A stretch of 64,000 nt of DNA from Cyathus striatus (lineage: Eukaryota; Basidiomycota; Agaricomycetes; Agaricales; Nidulariaceae). Position 1 is the stretch's first letter; every line of letters starts with the position of its first letter. This document shows, one piece after another, positions 1-10,415 of this stretch. The notes beneath the pieces are model-generated. The model saw nothing but the letters and a program-made list of their open reading frames with translations. It made no database searches and was not told where the DNA came from. The stretch spans positions 2,294,001 through 2,358,000 of the forward strand of contig JAOVFP010000008.1 in NCBI GenBank assembly GCA_025738555.1, read 5' to 3'. Position numbers and translations under genes: made by a program.

Positions 1-1176
1 GCTACTGAGCATGGTTGCTCAGAATGTACCCACAAATACAAAACAACTGCAGATGTAATCCCTTCTAGAATTCATTCAAATACAACTGCCACTGCTCCTG
101 AGCAATCATTATATACAAATGAAGAAAATTATTCTCCAGTGAAAATGGCTGTAATTGATGGAGTCATAATGGGAACAACAGTATGTTTAATTTCTTTAAT
201 TTATATATTTACACTAACATGCCTCTGTAGCATTGTGCATGGGAAGACTGTATTGCTGAGCTACAAAACCACCGAGGTGGAGTATTTTGTGGACTTCATA
301 ATATTATGTATGGCGCAAAATGCCGTGTTAAAGAGTGCATATCCCAAAAAATTACAGGTACTCAAGCCTGTGAAACACATCAAAATTTATGGAATAAGCA
401 TAAGTCAAACTCAAGTTCCTCAGGATTAGCAGGTCTTCGAAGAGCTTTACAAACAAGAGATAGACAGCCATGGCAGCCAAGTACTAGAAATAATACATCT
501 GCACATGATGAACCTCATGAAGAGCCAACAGAAAAACATAAGACATACTTTAAACCTTCAAAATCCTACTGTGTTGAAACTCTTTGTGCACCATGTGGAG
601 TAGTAATTGCTTGGACCAAATTTATGAAATCTGAGTCTTCAACAGAGATTTTAAATTTTATAAATAATGTCTATCCAATACCAGAGTCTCGCCCAGCATA
701 TTTTTGTATTGATAAAGCTTGTGTTGTATTGCGCACTGTTGCAAATCAAGAAGAATATCATGAATTACTAGAAACCAGTCAATTTGTTGTTGATAGCTAC
801 CATTATAATAACCATAAAGCCTCTGATAGATTGTGTCAAGAATACTGTAACCCAGCACCACGTGATGGATCAGCACCAAACTTGGTTATTATTGACTACG
901 ATAATAATGGTACACCATATTACAAATGTGCTTTTAATACACAGGCAAGTAACTTTTCTTTTTGCATAATAATCAATATTTAATTAATTTATATAGACAT
1001 GTGAGCAGTTAAATTCATGGCTTGCTGGATTTGAGTCTATTCTAAAGAGAATGACTCCATCAAACTTCAAATGGTTTTTACATACAGTACTTTTTTATCA
1101 TACTCAATATGTTCTTCAGAAGCATAGCAAAAAGTGGGTAAAGATTAGTGATGATATTGTAGAAGATGATGAGTAA
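1..1176 (+). CDS. CxC5/CxC6 KDZ-type transposase, 3' part (copy A)
   Basis: The gene enters from the left edge; only its last three exons are present. Exon 1-180 reads through a C-x2-C motif (GCSECTHKYK) and a VIDGVIMG stretch. Intron 181-230 has a CTAAC branch point. Exon 231-944 carries HCAWEDC, RGGVFC, CRVKEC and ACETH, the CxC6-type cluster, then CAPCG, a CIDKAC acidic motif and a histidine/cysteine segment. Intron 945-996 uses a GC donor (CAG|GCAAGT). Exon 997-1176 contains CEQLNSWLAGFESILKRM and ends in TAA. Family knowledge: CxC5/CxC6 clusters accompany KDZ transposases in Agaricomycetes. Inference: the C-terminal half is an RNase-H-like DDE domain (conserved D, H and E blocks). No lesion is visible in the part seen, so it could be functional. 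The paralogues are copies B and C. Confidence 0.72.
945..996 (+). other. GC-AG intron in copy A
   Basis: The exon reads ...NTQ up to 944, then GCAAGT, and the next exon starts ACATGTGAG after TATAG. Joining 944 to 997 restores the CEQLNSW frame, whereas reading through reaches a stop. Copy B has no intron at the same codon (NTQACEQ is continuous). The GC donor is otherwise a perfect AG|GCAAGT consensus. Confidence 0.65.
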
Positions 1177-1433
1177 ACACTAAATGCCTATTGTATGCAA
1201 CCCACTTTCCAAGCCAGTTTCTTAATAGCTTCATTTCTACTTGTATGTAAAGTCATTATAAAACTATAATTGATGTATATACATCAGTCTCAAAACCAGT
1301 CAAGATTTCTTTCAAATAAATTTAGCTATATAACATGTATATAGTATGTAACCCAGTTTATAAATAAGATTGTGTTGGTGTATTTAGTTCAGTCTCCAAA
1401 CCACTCTCTTCATGAATTAATGTTTACATATTC
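1177..1433. other. 3' flank of copy A, no gene seen
   Basis: AT-rich, CpG-poor sequence without a convincing reading frame or repeat; presumably the 3' untranslated region and flank of the transposase gene. Confidence 0.4.
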
Positions 1434-1890
1434 AGGTAATACACCAGAACTTCATGTGAACTTAATCTTGAAGTTATATGGCAAAATGTATTTAAATGCA
1501 TGTGGATTTCACATGTAATACACCTGAACTTCATGTGAATTTAACCTTGAAGTTATGTGGCACAATGTATTTAAATCCATGTGGAATACACATGGATTCC
1601 ACATGAACCATTATAAATTTTAAGGATTCCATGTGTAATCCACATGGAATCCACATGGAAAAGTACACATGAAGTACACCTTAAGTACACCTTTCAACTG
1701 TCATTTTCATCAAGTTTTAAGAAAAGTGGAATCCATGTGTACTCCACATGGTTCCATGTGAACTACACGTGGAAAATCAGCACTTTATTCCAAATATGTG
1801 TATTCCATGTGTACTTCACATGGAAATGTGTACTACACATGGAGTACATGTGTATAGGTGGGTGTGCGGAAAGTACTGATAAGACCTGCA
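1434..1890. repeat. Word-array element made of CACATGGA/TTCATGTG units
   Basis: About 450 bp composed of degenerate imperfect palindromes (TCCACATGGA, CTTCATGTGAA, GTACTTCACATGG) in both orientations. Its left part is a direct tandem duplication of about 80 bp (about 1434-1513 and 1514-1593). The right edge (GATAAGACCT, near 1880) resembles the right edges of the other word-array elements here (GTAAAGACCT). It sits directly upstream of the NLR pseudogene promoter. No coding capacity is apparent. Confidence 0.5.
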
Positions 1891-2063
1891 CTGCAGTAAG
1901 CCGTCTTGACACCAGCTGACAACTAATGAAGAAGCTGAACAGTATCATGATTCATGAGTCATCCATCTCTCTACTTAATTTTAGATTGATATCAAACCAA
2001 ACATGATTCATATATCTAATTCTTGGCATGCATGCACAGCATGTTTGATAAGACCACAATCGA

Positions 2064-2073
2064 TATATATATG
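2064..2073 (+). promoter_or_regulatory. TATA-like element of NLR pseudogene
   Basis: An ATATATAT run about 80 bp before the ATG at 2148. The surrounding 240 bp (about 1905-2147) align by eye with the upstream region of the intact NLR (about 40586-40813), with the TATA run conserved in place. Confidence 0.35.
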
Positions 2074-2147
2074 GGCTGTTAGATGGGAGAATTCTCCCTT
2101 CCATTCATATATGTTACAAGGAACACATCACACACAAACAAACAGCA

Positions 2148-2760
2148 ATGTCTCAACCATTCCAGAAAATTACAAACCAAAAAGCTGGAACCTCTTGCTC
2201 ACTCAATACCAAAGGGAATAAAGCTTCACTTTCCCATGTTCAAGGGGAAGATCATTCCCTTCAAACAGATAATGAAGTGTCAAGCAGTATGATGTCTGGT
2301 GCACCACATATAGCATCCATAACAATTGTAAGTCTAACTGAAGTTATTTTGTTAGTAGATTTCTGTCTTACAAATAGCAGGAAAAGAATATGGTTAATAC
2401 AGGGCCTCAAGTATTCACAGGAAACACTGGAAATGTCCACATTAATGACACAATAATTAACAATGCTGCTTCAATTACAAATATTTATCATGACAGGTGC
2501 AAGAAAGAAGATGATTTGCTAGCAAAAAAATTGGACCCCACCTTTGGTGCTGCTTATAACTCAAAAGAAAGGGAAAAAGAAACTGGATGTATCACTGGCA
2601 CCTGTGTGAATCTGTTGAAAGAAATTGATAATTGGATTGCTTCAACTGATAAAGCATCCATCTACTGGCTTTCTGGGCTTGCAGGAACTTGAAAATCTAC
2701 TGTGGCACATAGTGTGGCTCATAAATATCAAAAAAAATTCTTCTTTTCCAGGCAGTACTT
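2148..2760 (+). pseudogene. NACHT NLR 5' fragment, truncated and nonsense-mutated
   Basis: Paralogue of the NLR at 40.8 kb. A 60-codon first exon (MSQPFQKIT...) ends at a GTAAGT donor at 2328. After an intron, GPQVFTGNTGNVHIND and the pre-NACHT region follow, up to WLSGLAGT. The Walker A GGA codon of the 40.8-kb copy is TGA here, so the frame stops inside the P-loop. Homology then runs only to about 2755 (CTTCTTTTCCAG), where the left end of the word-array composite element begins. The remaining NACHT and all WD40 repeats are absent. Promoter and first exon are conserved with the intact copy, so this was a DNA-level duplication. Not functional as an NLR; a short 5' peptide could still be made. 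Confidence 0.8.
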
Positions 2761-2765
2761 TACGC

Positions 2766-3010
2766 TCCCCCCCCCAGTCCGTCTGGACTCAATATAGTCC
2801 GGATAGTCCGGGTGGAGTCCGGCGGAGTCCTGATGGAATCTGGTGGAGTCCAGGTGGAGTTCAGGTGGAGTCCAGTGAAGTCCGGCGGAGTCCGGGTGGA
2901 GTCCAGATGGAGTCCTGATGGAATAGATATTGTCCTGATGACATCCTGCTGGAATATAAGAAGTCCTGATGGAGTCCTGGTGGAGTCCTGATGGACTTTG
3001 TATTTTTAAA
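2766..3010. repeat. Left subterminal GGACTCC word array
   Basis: Tandem degenerate 11-13-mers of the form GGTGGAGTCCA / GATGGAGTCCT, whose core TGGASTCCA is an imperfect palindrome. The same words form the right array at 10105-10412 and the ends of the element at 23.6-24.6 kb. They probably act as subterminal transposase-binding repeats (inference). Confidence 0.65.
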
Positions 3011-3039
3011 GTAAGTTCTGTTTAAGACTCCAGGTGTAT

Positions 3040-3405
3040 TTTCCCACACCTATTGATAACATACTATCTCACTACTACATCTTTGCTACTACTACTATTC
3101 TTTACTACATTTTCCCACACTCTTCAGTACATGCTACCACTACTATTCTTTACTACATTTTCCCACACCCTTCAGTACATGCTATCACTACTACTCTTTA
3201 CTACATTTTCCCACACCCTTCAGTACTGATAGCATACTATCTCCCTACCACATCTTCCTATGCCTCTTCTACAATATTTTCCCACACCTATTATTCTCCT
3301 ACCAGATATCTCTGTACTACATTTGTACCACATTTTCTGACACATCTTCTACCATATTTCCCACACCTATTATTTCTGATGCCTCTTCTACCACATCTTC
3401 CAATG
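3040..3405. repeat. Minisatellite of about 57 bp (TACTACATTTTCCCACAC)
   Basis: Three to four clear units containing TACTACATTTTCCCACAC, CTTCAGTACATGCTA and CACTACTA, decaying rightward into shorter YTCTACCACATCTTCC words. It fills the gap between the left word array and the 3' end of transposase copy B. Confidence 0.6.
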
Positions 3406-3408
3406 CTT

Positions 3409-6400
3409 CTACAACAGACCATCATCATGTTCAAAATCTTCACTAATAATACTAAAGTTTTGGCTGTTCTGCCGTTTTATTACTTGTTGAGTATGATAAA
3501 AGATCATAGAATGTATGAACCAATTAAAGTTGCTTGGAGTCATACGTTTCATAATGGATTCAAACCCACCAAGCCATGAATTTAGTTGTTCACAGGCTTG
3601 TGTATTGAATGCTCGTTTGTGATATCTTTCACCATTTCTGTCTTGTGCAATATAAACAAGGTTTGGTGCAGAACCATCTTGTGGTGCTGGATTACACCAC
3701 TTTCTACAAAGATAATCATCTGAGTGGTGATTTGTATAGTGATAGCCATCTACTACAAAGCGGCTACTTTTAAACCAATCTACCCAACTTCCATTTGCAA
3801 CTGCTGTTCGAAGAAGTTTACATGCCTTATCAATACATATATAATCTGGTCTTAATTCTTCATCAGGAAAAACATCTTCTAAGAACTTAAGTATATTGGT
3901 TGTTGACTCGGACTTCACAAACTTTGTCCATGCAATTACAGCACCACATGGAGCACATATTGTTTCTACACAATAATAGCGAGAGGCACTAAAATAATGA
4001 GATTTCTTTGGAATATTGGTATCTGACTCATCATGAGGCTGCTGAACACGTCTTCCTCGGTTTTTATTCCAAGGTGGATTTTCAGCTGGTTTGCGAAGCA
4101 TTCTTCGTGCACCATTTAAATAATCTGAACTATATTCTAAATTATATTTACGCCACATTTCCTGGTGCTCATTGCAAGCTTGTGTATTTTCTATCTTTTG
4201 ATTTTGACAGTCATGAACACGGCATCTTGCTCCAAATTCTTGGTTGTGAACATCACAAAATACACCTCCTCTATGGTTTACAAGAGTATTGGAACAATTG
4301 TCATATGCACAGTGCTTAAAATATGTATTAGTATAATATTGTTTAGTTTTAGTTGTGCATTACCTGTGGTCCCATAACAATCCCATCAATTACTACCATT
4401 TTAACTGTTGCACTCTCATTTGGTAGTGAGTCTTGAGTTTCTCTATAAGGCTGTGTACACTCTAAGCAGCTGTGATTATGTGATGCACGTATTTTTCCAT
4501 TTTCACCTAACCTTGCAAATGCTTCTTCTGTTAATGCAGTAATTGAAAGTCCATCAAGACTAATAAAATTAACACCAGATCCTGCAGAAACCATGTGTAT
4601 TGATTCATGTATAAAAGCCTCCCAGACTTGTCTTCGGCTTATTTCCTTTCCATTTCCAAAACTGTTGTTCCAATATTCCATATATGCTGCAGCAGATGCA
4701 TGAAAGCTATATATACCATTCAGAACACCTTGAGAAAATGCCCTATCTACCCATAGTTTTTTTCCTACTTTCAGATATTTAGCAGAGTTTAAATGAACCA
4801 TATAATATCCCTGTTTTTCATCGTAGGCTCGTTCATGTTCTGCAGAATATAATGTTTTACATTTTTCACAAACACCTGATACTACATAAGCATGTTCAAA
4901 TATTTTTGAGCCTTTAATTAATGTTGCTTTAGGTACATCTCTAACTTTAGTATGCACATGTAGTGCCCGTCCTTTACAGCTCCGTGTCTCACACTCTGCA
5001 GCTATAGGACATATTATATGAACAGGATCAATACTAGCATAAGATACAGGTTTCAGTTGACCTTCAAAAACTTTCCTCTCCTGATTGAAAGGATACAAGT
5101 TCAGAAGTCTTGCCATTTCATTTAATTTAGTGCCTAACAAAATAGATCTGCCTGTTCGAGTTGTGTGTTCATTAATTTCATAATCTTCAAAGAGATCATC
5201 TGAGTCCATGCCAATTTTTTCCTGAATAGCTCTAGCCAGTAATCTAATCCATGCAGTTGCATCAACATTTTTTCTCCTGTTAACTTTGCATTCTGCTGTC
5301 TTGCATGAAGACTCAACAAATCAACATTATCAATCATAGAGAACAATATAACCAATGTGGCAGAGAGTGTGATATTGGAACCAAAATTTGACAGAATAAA
5401 TTTACTGAATACATCAAATGTGATGTTAGGAAATGATTGTTCTCCTGCTGCAAGTACTGGTTGAATAAAAATAAATAGAACTAGTATTGCACTTGGGAGC
5501 CATTGAAATAGCCAAATTATTAATAACCAGAATAAAATATGTTGAGTGATTTCTGGCATGAATATAGCCCATATACAGGTTAAGCACCACAGATATGTCT
5601 CAAAGGTTACCATCCAACTGAAAAATCATATTGTAAACTATTACAATTTGAGTTCAATATACTTACTTGCGCTTCTTTGAACTTAATTTCTCTTTATCCT
5701 CATGAGCCTTCTCATCCTTACCTCCCTTCTCCTCCTTGCTCTTTCCCTTTCCCTTTCCCTTCCTTTTTCTTCTTCTTCTCCTTAAGCCATCTTTTCAAAT
5801 CCAAAAATGTGTAGTAATCTCTTTCAAAGCCCCAAAGGTCCAGATCAGTAGGACTATCCTCATCTTCAGCCAACCAAGACTGCATTGCTGAAAAATCTGC
5901 AATCTTATCAAAGTTTGAATAGTTCTCATACCAGGCTGAAGATGAGACAAAGACTGTGACAATTTCTTTCTTTGTGGCCTTGGCAACTGGCCAAGTCCTG
6001 TTCTAGTCCATAGTATTGTGGTCAGAAACTGCCTTTATACAGGCAAGATACCTCTGGTATGCAACTTGAAGTCCAGGTTCAGTGCTCTCAAGAATGTTCC
6101 TAGGAATCTTTAGAACATCGATAAGTTCCTCAGTACGTTGCTCTGAGATTCCACTTCTTTGAACAAGAGAAGGGGTGTGAGAGCGAGAAACAGCACGAGA
6201 GCTAGTTGCAGAGCTTCCAGCTGACTTAGATGGAATGGAATATGTCTCAATATCGAGGGAGAGTGGTGCATTTGGCTGAAATCCAGACTATAAAGCAACA
6301 CAATATAAGTAAATAGTACAAGAATAAAAGAATAAAATATATAGCTACACTTAGAATTGGCAAGATTAATTCGCCATCTATCTTTAGCCAGTCAACTTCC

Positions 6401-7974
6401 TCATCATCCTTGACAGCAGATTCAAAGTTTCCAAGAATGTTCCAGGCTTTACTTTCATAAACGTACAAACAGCGATCAGCATCTAAAATGATATTAGTAT
6501 ATGAATAAAATATGAAAGAAAACATACTAAAGAAATGTTTGGCTCTGTCTTTGAGTTTCTTCAAGACAGGCCCAATGGTTGCTGTAAGATTATGCTTCAA
6601 TGTAAATGAAGCAACTCCAGGTACCATAACAGTACTTGGATCTGCATTAGACATATACAACCATACTCGCCCTTTAACTGAACCAATAGTAGTACTTTCG
6701 GCAGCACTGTGAAAGTCGGCAGCATTTGGGTGATTCCCAAGTGCATTTCCTCTGAGAATGCCACCTACTTAGAGTTAGTACATATATATTTATACAAATT
6801 ATAGGTTTACCTTCACTCCTTGAAGAACCTTTGGGACTAATATTGATAATATCCACAGTGTCGACTGTACCTGGCTTACTGATAGTATGAGGTGGACTAA
6901 CTGGTGGACTATTCATGATAATATCTAGCTCTGCAAACATTGAGTCAGTATAAATACAAATATTACTGAAAATCCATACCTTTATCTTTACTAGTCCTGT
7001 CTTCTGTATGATTGCTGTTGGACTTGGAAGATATGATGCTGATATCACTCCCTTTCAAGATCTTAAATACAGTAATACAGTTATAACATTACTGAATTTT
7101 TCTTACCTTTATTCTTACTGGTGTGATCTTCTGTATACTTTTTGTCAGACTTGAAAGATGTGATGCTAATATCACCTACCATCACTGTGTTCTGATTCAT
7201 TTCCATGACCTGCATTTGATCCATCAGTTGAACCTTCAGTATTTTCTGAAATATAACTTGTGTTAGTAAATATATGTGTAAGCTTTCAATTCAAACCTTT
7301 ATTTTCGCTTTCATTATTGGTATCATATCCATCTGATTCATGTTCTTCTTCAACTGTAGAAGATATAAATGTTTAGATACACATTTTATACATGTAAATG
7401 AATATTTCTTTACCTTTTTTCATGTCTGAATGGCGCTTACGAGTAACAGTGAAAACTGGAGCTGCTGGTTGAGGTACATCAGAAGATGGACCCGCTTTGG
7501 AGGGGCAACAGGAAGGCTGCTTTCCTCCAGCACCCTTTCAGCACTAAGTATTATTAGTACATAAATATTGTATAAATATATGTAATACGTACACAGTAAA
7601 GTCAGGTACACCTTCTTTATCTGCAGCAGCATCCTCAGCTCTTTTCTGTTCGAAGTTTTTCTAAAAAATATTAGCAAGGCAGTGAAAGGGAGTTGTGAAA
7701 CCATACCGAGTTTTTTTGGCTTTCTTGGCTTTTACAACTTTTTTACTCTGTTTTTCCTGCACATTTTCACTCTCCTCATTATCTGTAATAGGTTTGTTGG
7801 TTGTGGCCTGCTTCTTTGTTGGTGGTTGGGCTGTAAGATCGGCAGCAGAAGTACCACGCTTGCGAGAGACTCGCTACGAGTTTCATGTGTAGCAACTGAC
7901 AGAGAAGCAGACTCAGTAGGAGTAATACTAGAAGCCTGAGTTGTAGCAGAGCGAGTGGAACGACGAGGAGCCAT
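3409..7974 (-). pseudogene. CxC5/CxC6 KDZ-type transposase, copy B (multiple lesions)
   Basis: Reading leftward from the ATG at 7974 (MAPRRSTRSATTQ, basic start) through several short introns: a lysine- and acid-rich N-terminal region, LDLWGFERDYY, a KKKKEGKGKGKSK tail, then an intron at 5666-5618 (donor GTAAGTAT overlapping the apparent stop). It continues with NWMVTFETYLW, a hydrophobic segment, LHARQQ, the CxC5 cluster (IICPIAAECETRSC, CEKCK), the CxC6 cluster and the CAPCG...CIDKAC...CEQLNSWLGGF C-terminal domain, ending in TAG at 3409-3411. Lesions: a frameshift near 7865 (SESLAS to KRGTSAAD frame), an in-frame TAG at 6005-6003, and a frameshift near 5280 before DATAWIRLL. Joined exons would give roughly 1,300 residues. 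It is the probable transposase of the surrounding composite element, now dead unless trans-complemented. Confidence 0.65.
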
Positions 7975-8329
7975 TGTGTGTAGAAGTGTTAAAATGCTTT
8001 GAGATAGCAAGATAGTGGTGGTGGTTGAGGGTTGAGAAGGAGGGGGGGATTGATGCAAACCAAAATCTTAGAAGTCTGATGATGCACAGCAAATTCTCAT
8101 GATCAAAAGTTAAAAATATACGGCCTTTTATAGGCTACATTGAACATAACTAAATATATATTACATGTCATTGGCTATACAACATAACTATCTAACTATT
8201 TTAAGGAGACACAGCCTTTGATCTTCTTCGGCCCGTTGACAGCACGCATGAAGACAAAGGGAGAGGGGGAGAGACAGCATGATAGGGGGGAAAGGGGACA
8301 ACAGATGACGGGGATGAGGGGGACGAGGA

Positions 8330-9510
8330 GGTAGCGGAGGAGGGGAGAAGGGGAAGGGGATGGATACTTATCCTCGTCACTTGCAAGACGAGGAGGCAGA
8401 GGCGGAGGGGAGGAGGGCATGGGAGGAGGGGGGGTGACGGGTGGCTCGTCCTTGTCATTTGCGAGACGAGGCATGGGAGGAGGGGGGGACGAATGCTCGT
8501 CCTCGTCATTTGCGAGACGAGGCGCGGGAGGAGGGGGGGACGAACACTCGTCCTCGTCATCTGCGAGACGAGGAGGGGAAGGAGGAGGTAACGGCTGGCT
8601 CATCCTCGTCATTTGCGAGACGAGGAGAAGTGGGAGGAGGGGGAGATGGCTGGCTGGTTCTCGTCATTTGTGAGACGAGGAGGGGAAGGAGGAGGGGGGA
8701 CGAGGGCCGAGCACTCGTCACTTGCAAGACGAGGGGGGGGACGAGCGCTCGTCCTCGTCATTTGCAAGACAAGGAGAGGGGGGGACGAGCGCTCGTCCAC
8801 GTCACTTGCGAGACGAGGACGAGGAGGGGGGGGACGAGCACTTGTCCTCGTCACTTGCGAGACGAGGACGAGGAGGGGGGGGACGAGCGCAGGTCCTCAT
8901 CACTTGTGAGACGAGGACGAGGAGGGGGGGATAAGCGCAGGTCCTCGTCACTTGCAAGACGAGGACGAGGAGGGGGGGACGAGCACTCATCCTTGTCACT
9001 TGCGAGACGAGGACGAGGAGGGGGGGGACGAGCACTCGTCCTCGTCACTTGTGAGACGAGGACGAGGAGGGGGGGGACGAGCGCAGGTCCTCGTCACTTG
9101 CGAGACGAGGACGAGGAGGGGGGGGGGACAAGCGCAGGTCCTCGTCACTTGCGAGACGAGGACGAGGACGAGGAGGGGGAGACGAGCGCTCGTCCACGTC
9201 ACTTGCAAGACGAGGATGAGGACGAGGTGGGGGACGAGTGCTCGTCCACGTCACTTGCAAGACGAGGACGAGGACAAGGTGGGGGACGAGCACTCGTCCA
9301 CATCACTTGCAAGACGAGGACGAGGACAAGGTGGGGGACGAGTGCTCGTCCACGTCACTTGCGAGACAAGGACGAGGAGGAGAGGGGGGACGGCAAGCTC
9401 GTCATTTGCGAGACGAGAGGCAGGCTGGGAGGGGGGACGGCCGCTCGTCCTCATCACTTACAAGACGAGGCAGAGGGAGGAGGCGAGGGGGTGGTGACTA
9501 GACGAGAAGG
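8330..9510. repeat. CpG-dense palindromic minisatellite, about 50-bp unit
   Basis: More than 20 units, period about 50 bp. Each has a perfect palindrome of the GACGAGCGCTCGTC type, a CCTCGTC-8 nt-GACGAGG hairpin and a run of 5-9 G. The CpG density is far above the flanking sequence. Long open frames exist on both strands but they are artefacts of the repeat. It lies about 360 bp upstream of the start codon of transposase copy B. It could form cruciforms or G-quadruplexes (inference). Confidence 0.75.
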
Positions 9511-9654
9511 AGCGAGCGAGTGAGGGAAGAGGGAAGAGGGAAGAGCGATACTTACCTATACCGTGTATGCACTCACACACACACCCTCCCTTTCCACTAT
9601 GGCACCTGTGCCATTACCACACGTTATTGATCTTGAAGGAAATCGATTGTCGCC

Positions 9655-9810
9655 TGCTAAGTGTTGGTGGGGCGACGACGTGGGAAGGGGGCTTGAGGCG
9701 ACGACTTGAGAGGCTTGGGGTGACGACGTGGGAGGGGGCTTGAGGCGACGACGTGGGAATGGAGCTTGAGGCGAAGGCACTGACATGGGAAGGTGAGGCG
9801 ATGACATGTG
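9655..9810. repeat. Short GACGACGTGGGA repeat
   Basis: Four imperfect units of about 35-40 bp containing GACGACGTGGGA and GGCTTGAGGCGACGAC. It adjoins the larger CpG-rich minisatellite and is probably part of the same array region. Confidence 0.5.
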
Positions 9811-9903
9811 AGAGAAAGAGAGAGTGCGGTGGGAAAAACTACATGCTGTTTTAGGAAAGTGAGATATATGGCTAATATAACTTACTGACTTAAGAAAATA
9901 TAA

Positions 9904-9997
9904 GACCGTTTGGTGTATCGGTATTGCGTACGATTTCAGTGTGCACGTGACTTGTCCCTACGTTGCTGGTTCGATTCACGCTGGTTGTAAAGTTTTT
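9904..9997 (+). ncRNA. tRNA-like Pol III unit (A box, B box, T-run)
   Basis: TGGTGTATCGG at 9911-9921 fits an A box, GGTTCGATTCA at 9968-9978 fits a B box, and TTTTT follows at 9993-9997. The 57-nt spacing from A-box start to B-box start is larger than in an intronless class I tRNA. The acceptor and T stems pair poorly by eye, so this is more likely a tRNA pseudogene or SINE head than a working tRNA. A similar unit with identical spacing lies on the minus strand at 25575-25670. Confidence 0.35.
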
Positions 9998-10020
9998 ACT
10001 ATAGAATATTAAAGGTAACT

Positions 10021-10105
10021 AACTAGTAATAATAAGTAACTAGTAATAATAAGTAACTAGTAATAATAAGTAACTAGTAATAATAAGTAACTAGTAATAG
10101 TGGGT
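10021..10105. repeat. 17-bp minisatellite
   Basis: Five nearly perfect copies of AACTAGTAATAATAAGT, immediately before the right GGACTCC word array. Confidence 0.8.
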
Positions 10106-10412
10106 ACTTGTAAGTCCGTGTCCGCCTAGTCCAACTGGAGTCCAGGTGAGTTCCGAACGGATTTAGTCCGCCGGAATTCCTGCTAAACTTGCCGGACTCC
10201 AGCTAATGAAAGCATTCCTGGTGGACTCCAGGTGGACTCCAGTTGGACTGGAACCGGACTGGATTTGGAAAATTGGGTGGACTCACAGTGAAAATGTGTC
10301 CGCCTGGAGTCCAGCTGGAATCCACGGACTATCTGGAAAATCCTTGAAGTCCGTCCGGATAGTCCGTGGAATCCACGGAGTCCGTCCGGAGTCCGAACGG
10401 AATGGGGGGGCG
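10105..10412. repeat. Right subterminal GGACTCC word array
   Basis: Degenerate words such as GGTGGACTCCAG, GTCCGTCCGGA and GGAATCCACGG, ending at AATGGGGGGGCGAGCGTAAAG. It mirrors the left array at 2766-3010. It interrupts transposase copy C: downstream of it (minus-strand sense) the copy C frame is replaced by repeat-encoded residues. Confidence 0.65.
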
Positions 10413-10415
10413 AGC

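Noticed and set aside
2762..2770. Perfect target-site duplication at the composite element ends
   Set aside because: I compared 4-10 bp outside both ends and found no clear direct repeat; the outer CAGTA and GACCT motifs recur at other elements and so belong to the elements.
8441..9523. 360-codon plus-strand ORF and overlapping minus-strand ORFs in the G-rich minisatellite
   Set aside because: Open on both strands and in several frames because the repeat lacks stops; no domain, no start context, Arg/Gly-rich translation is dictated by the repeat.
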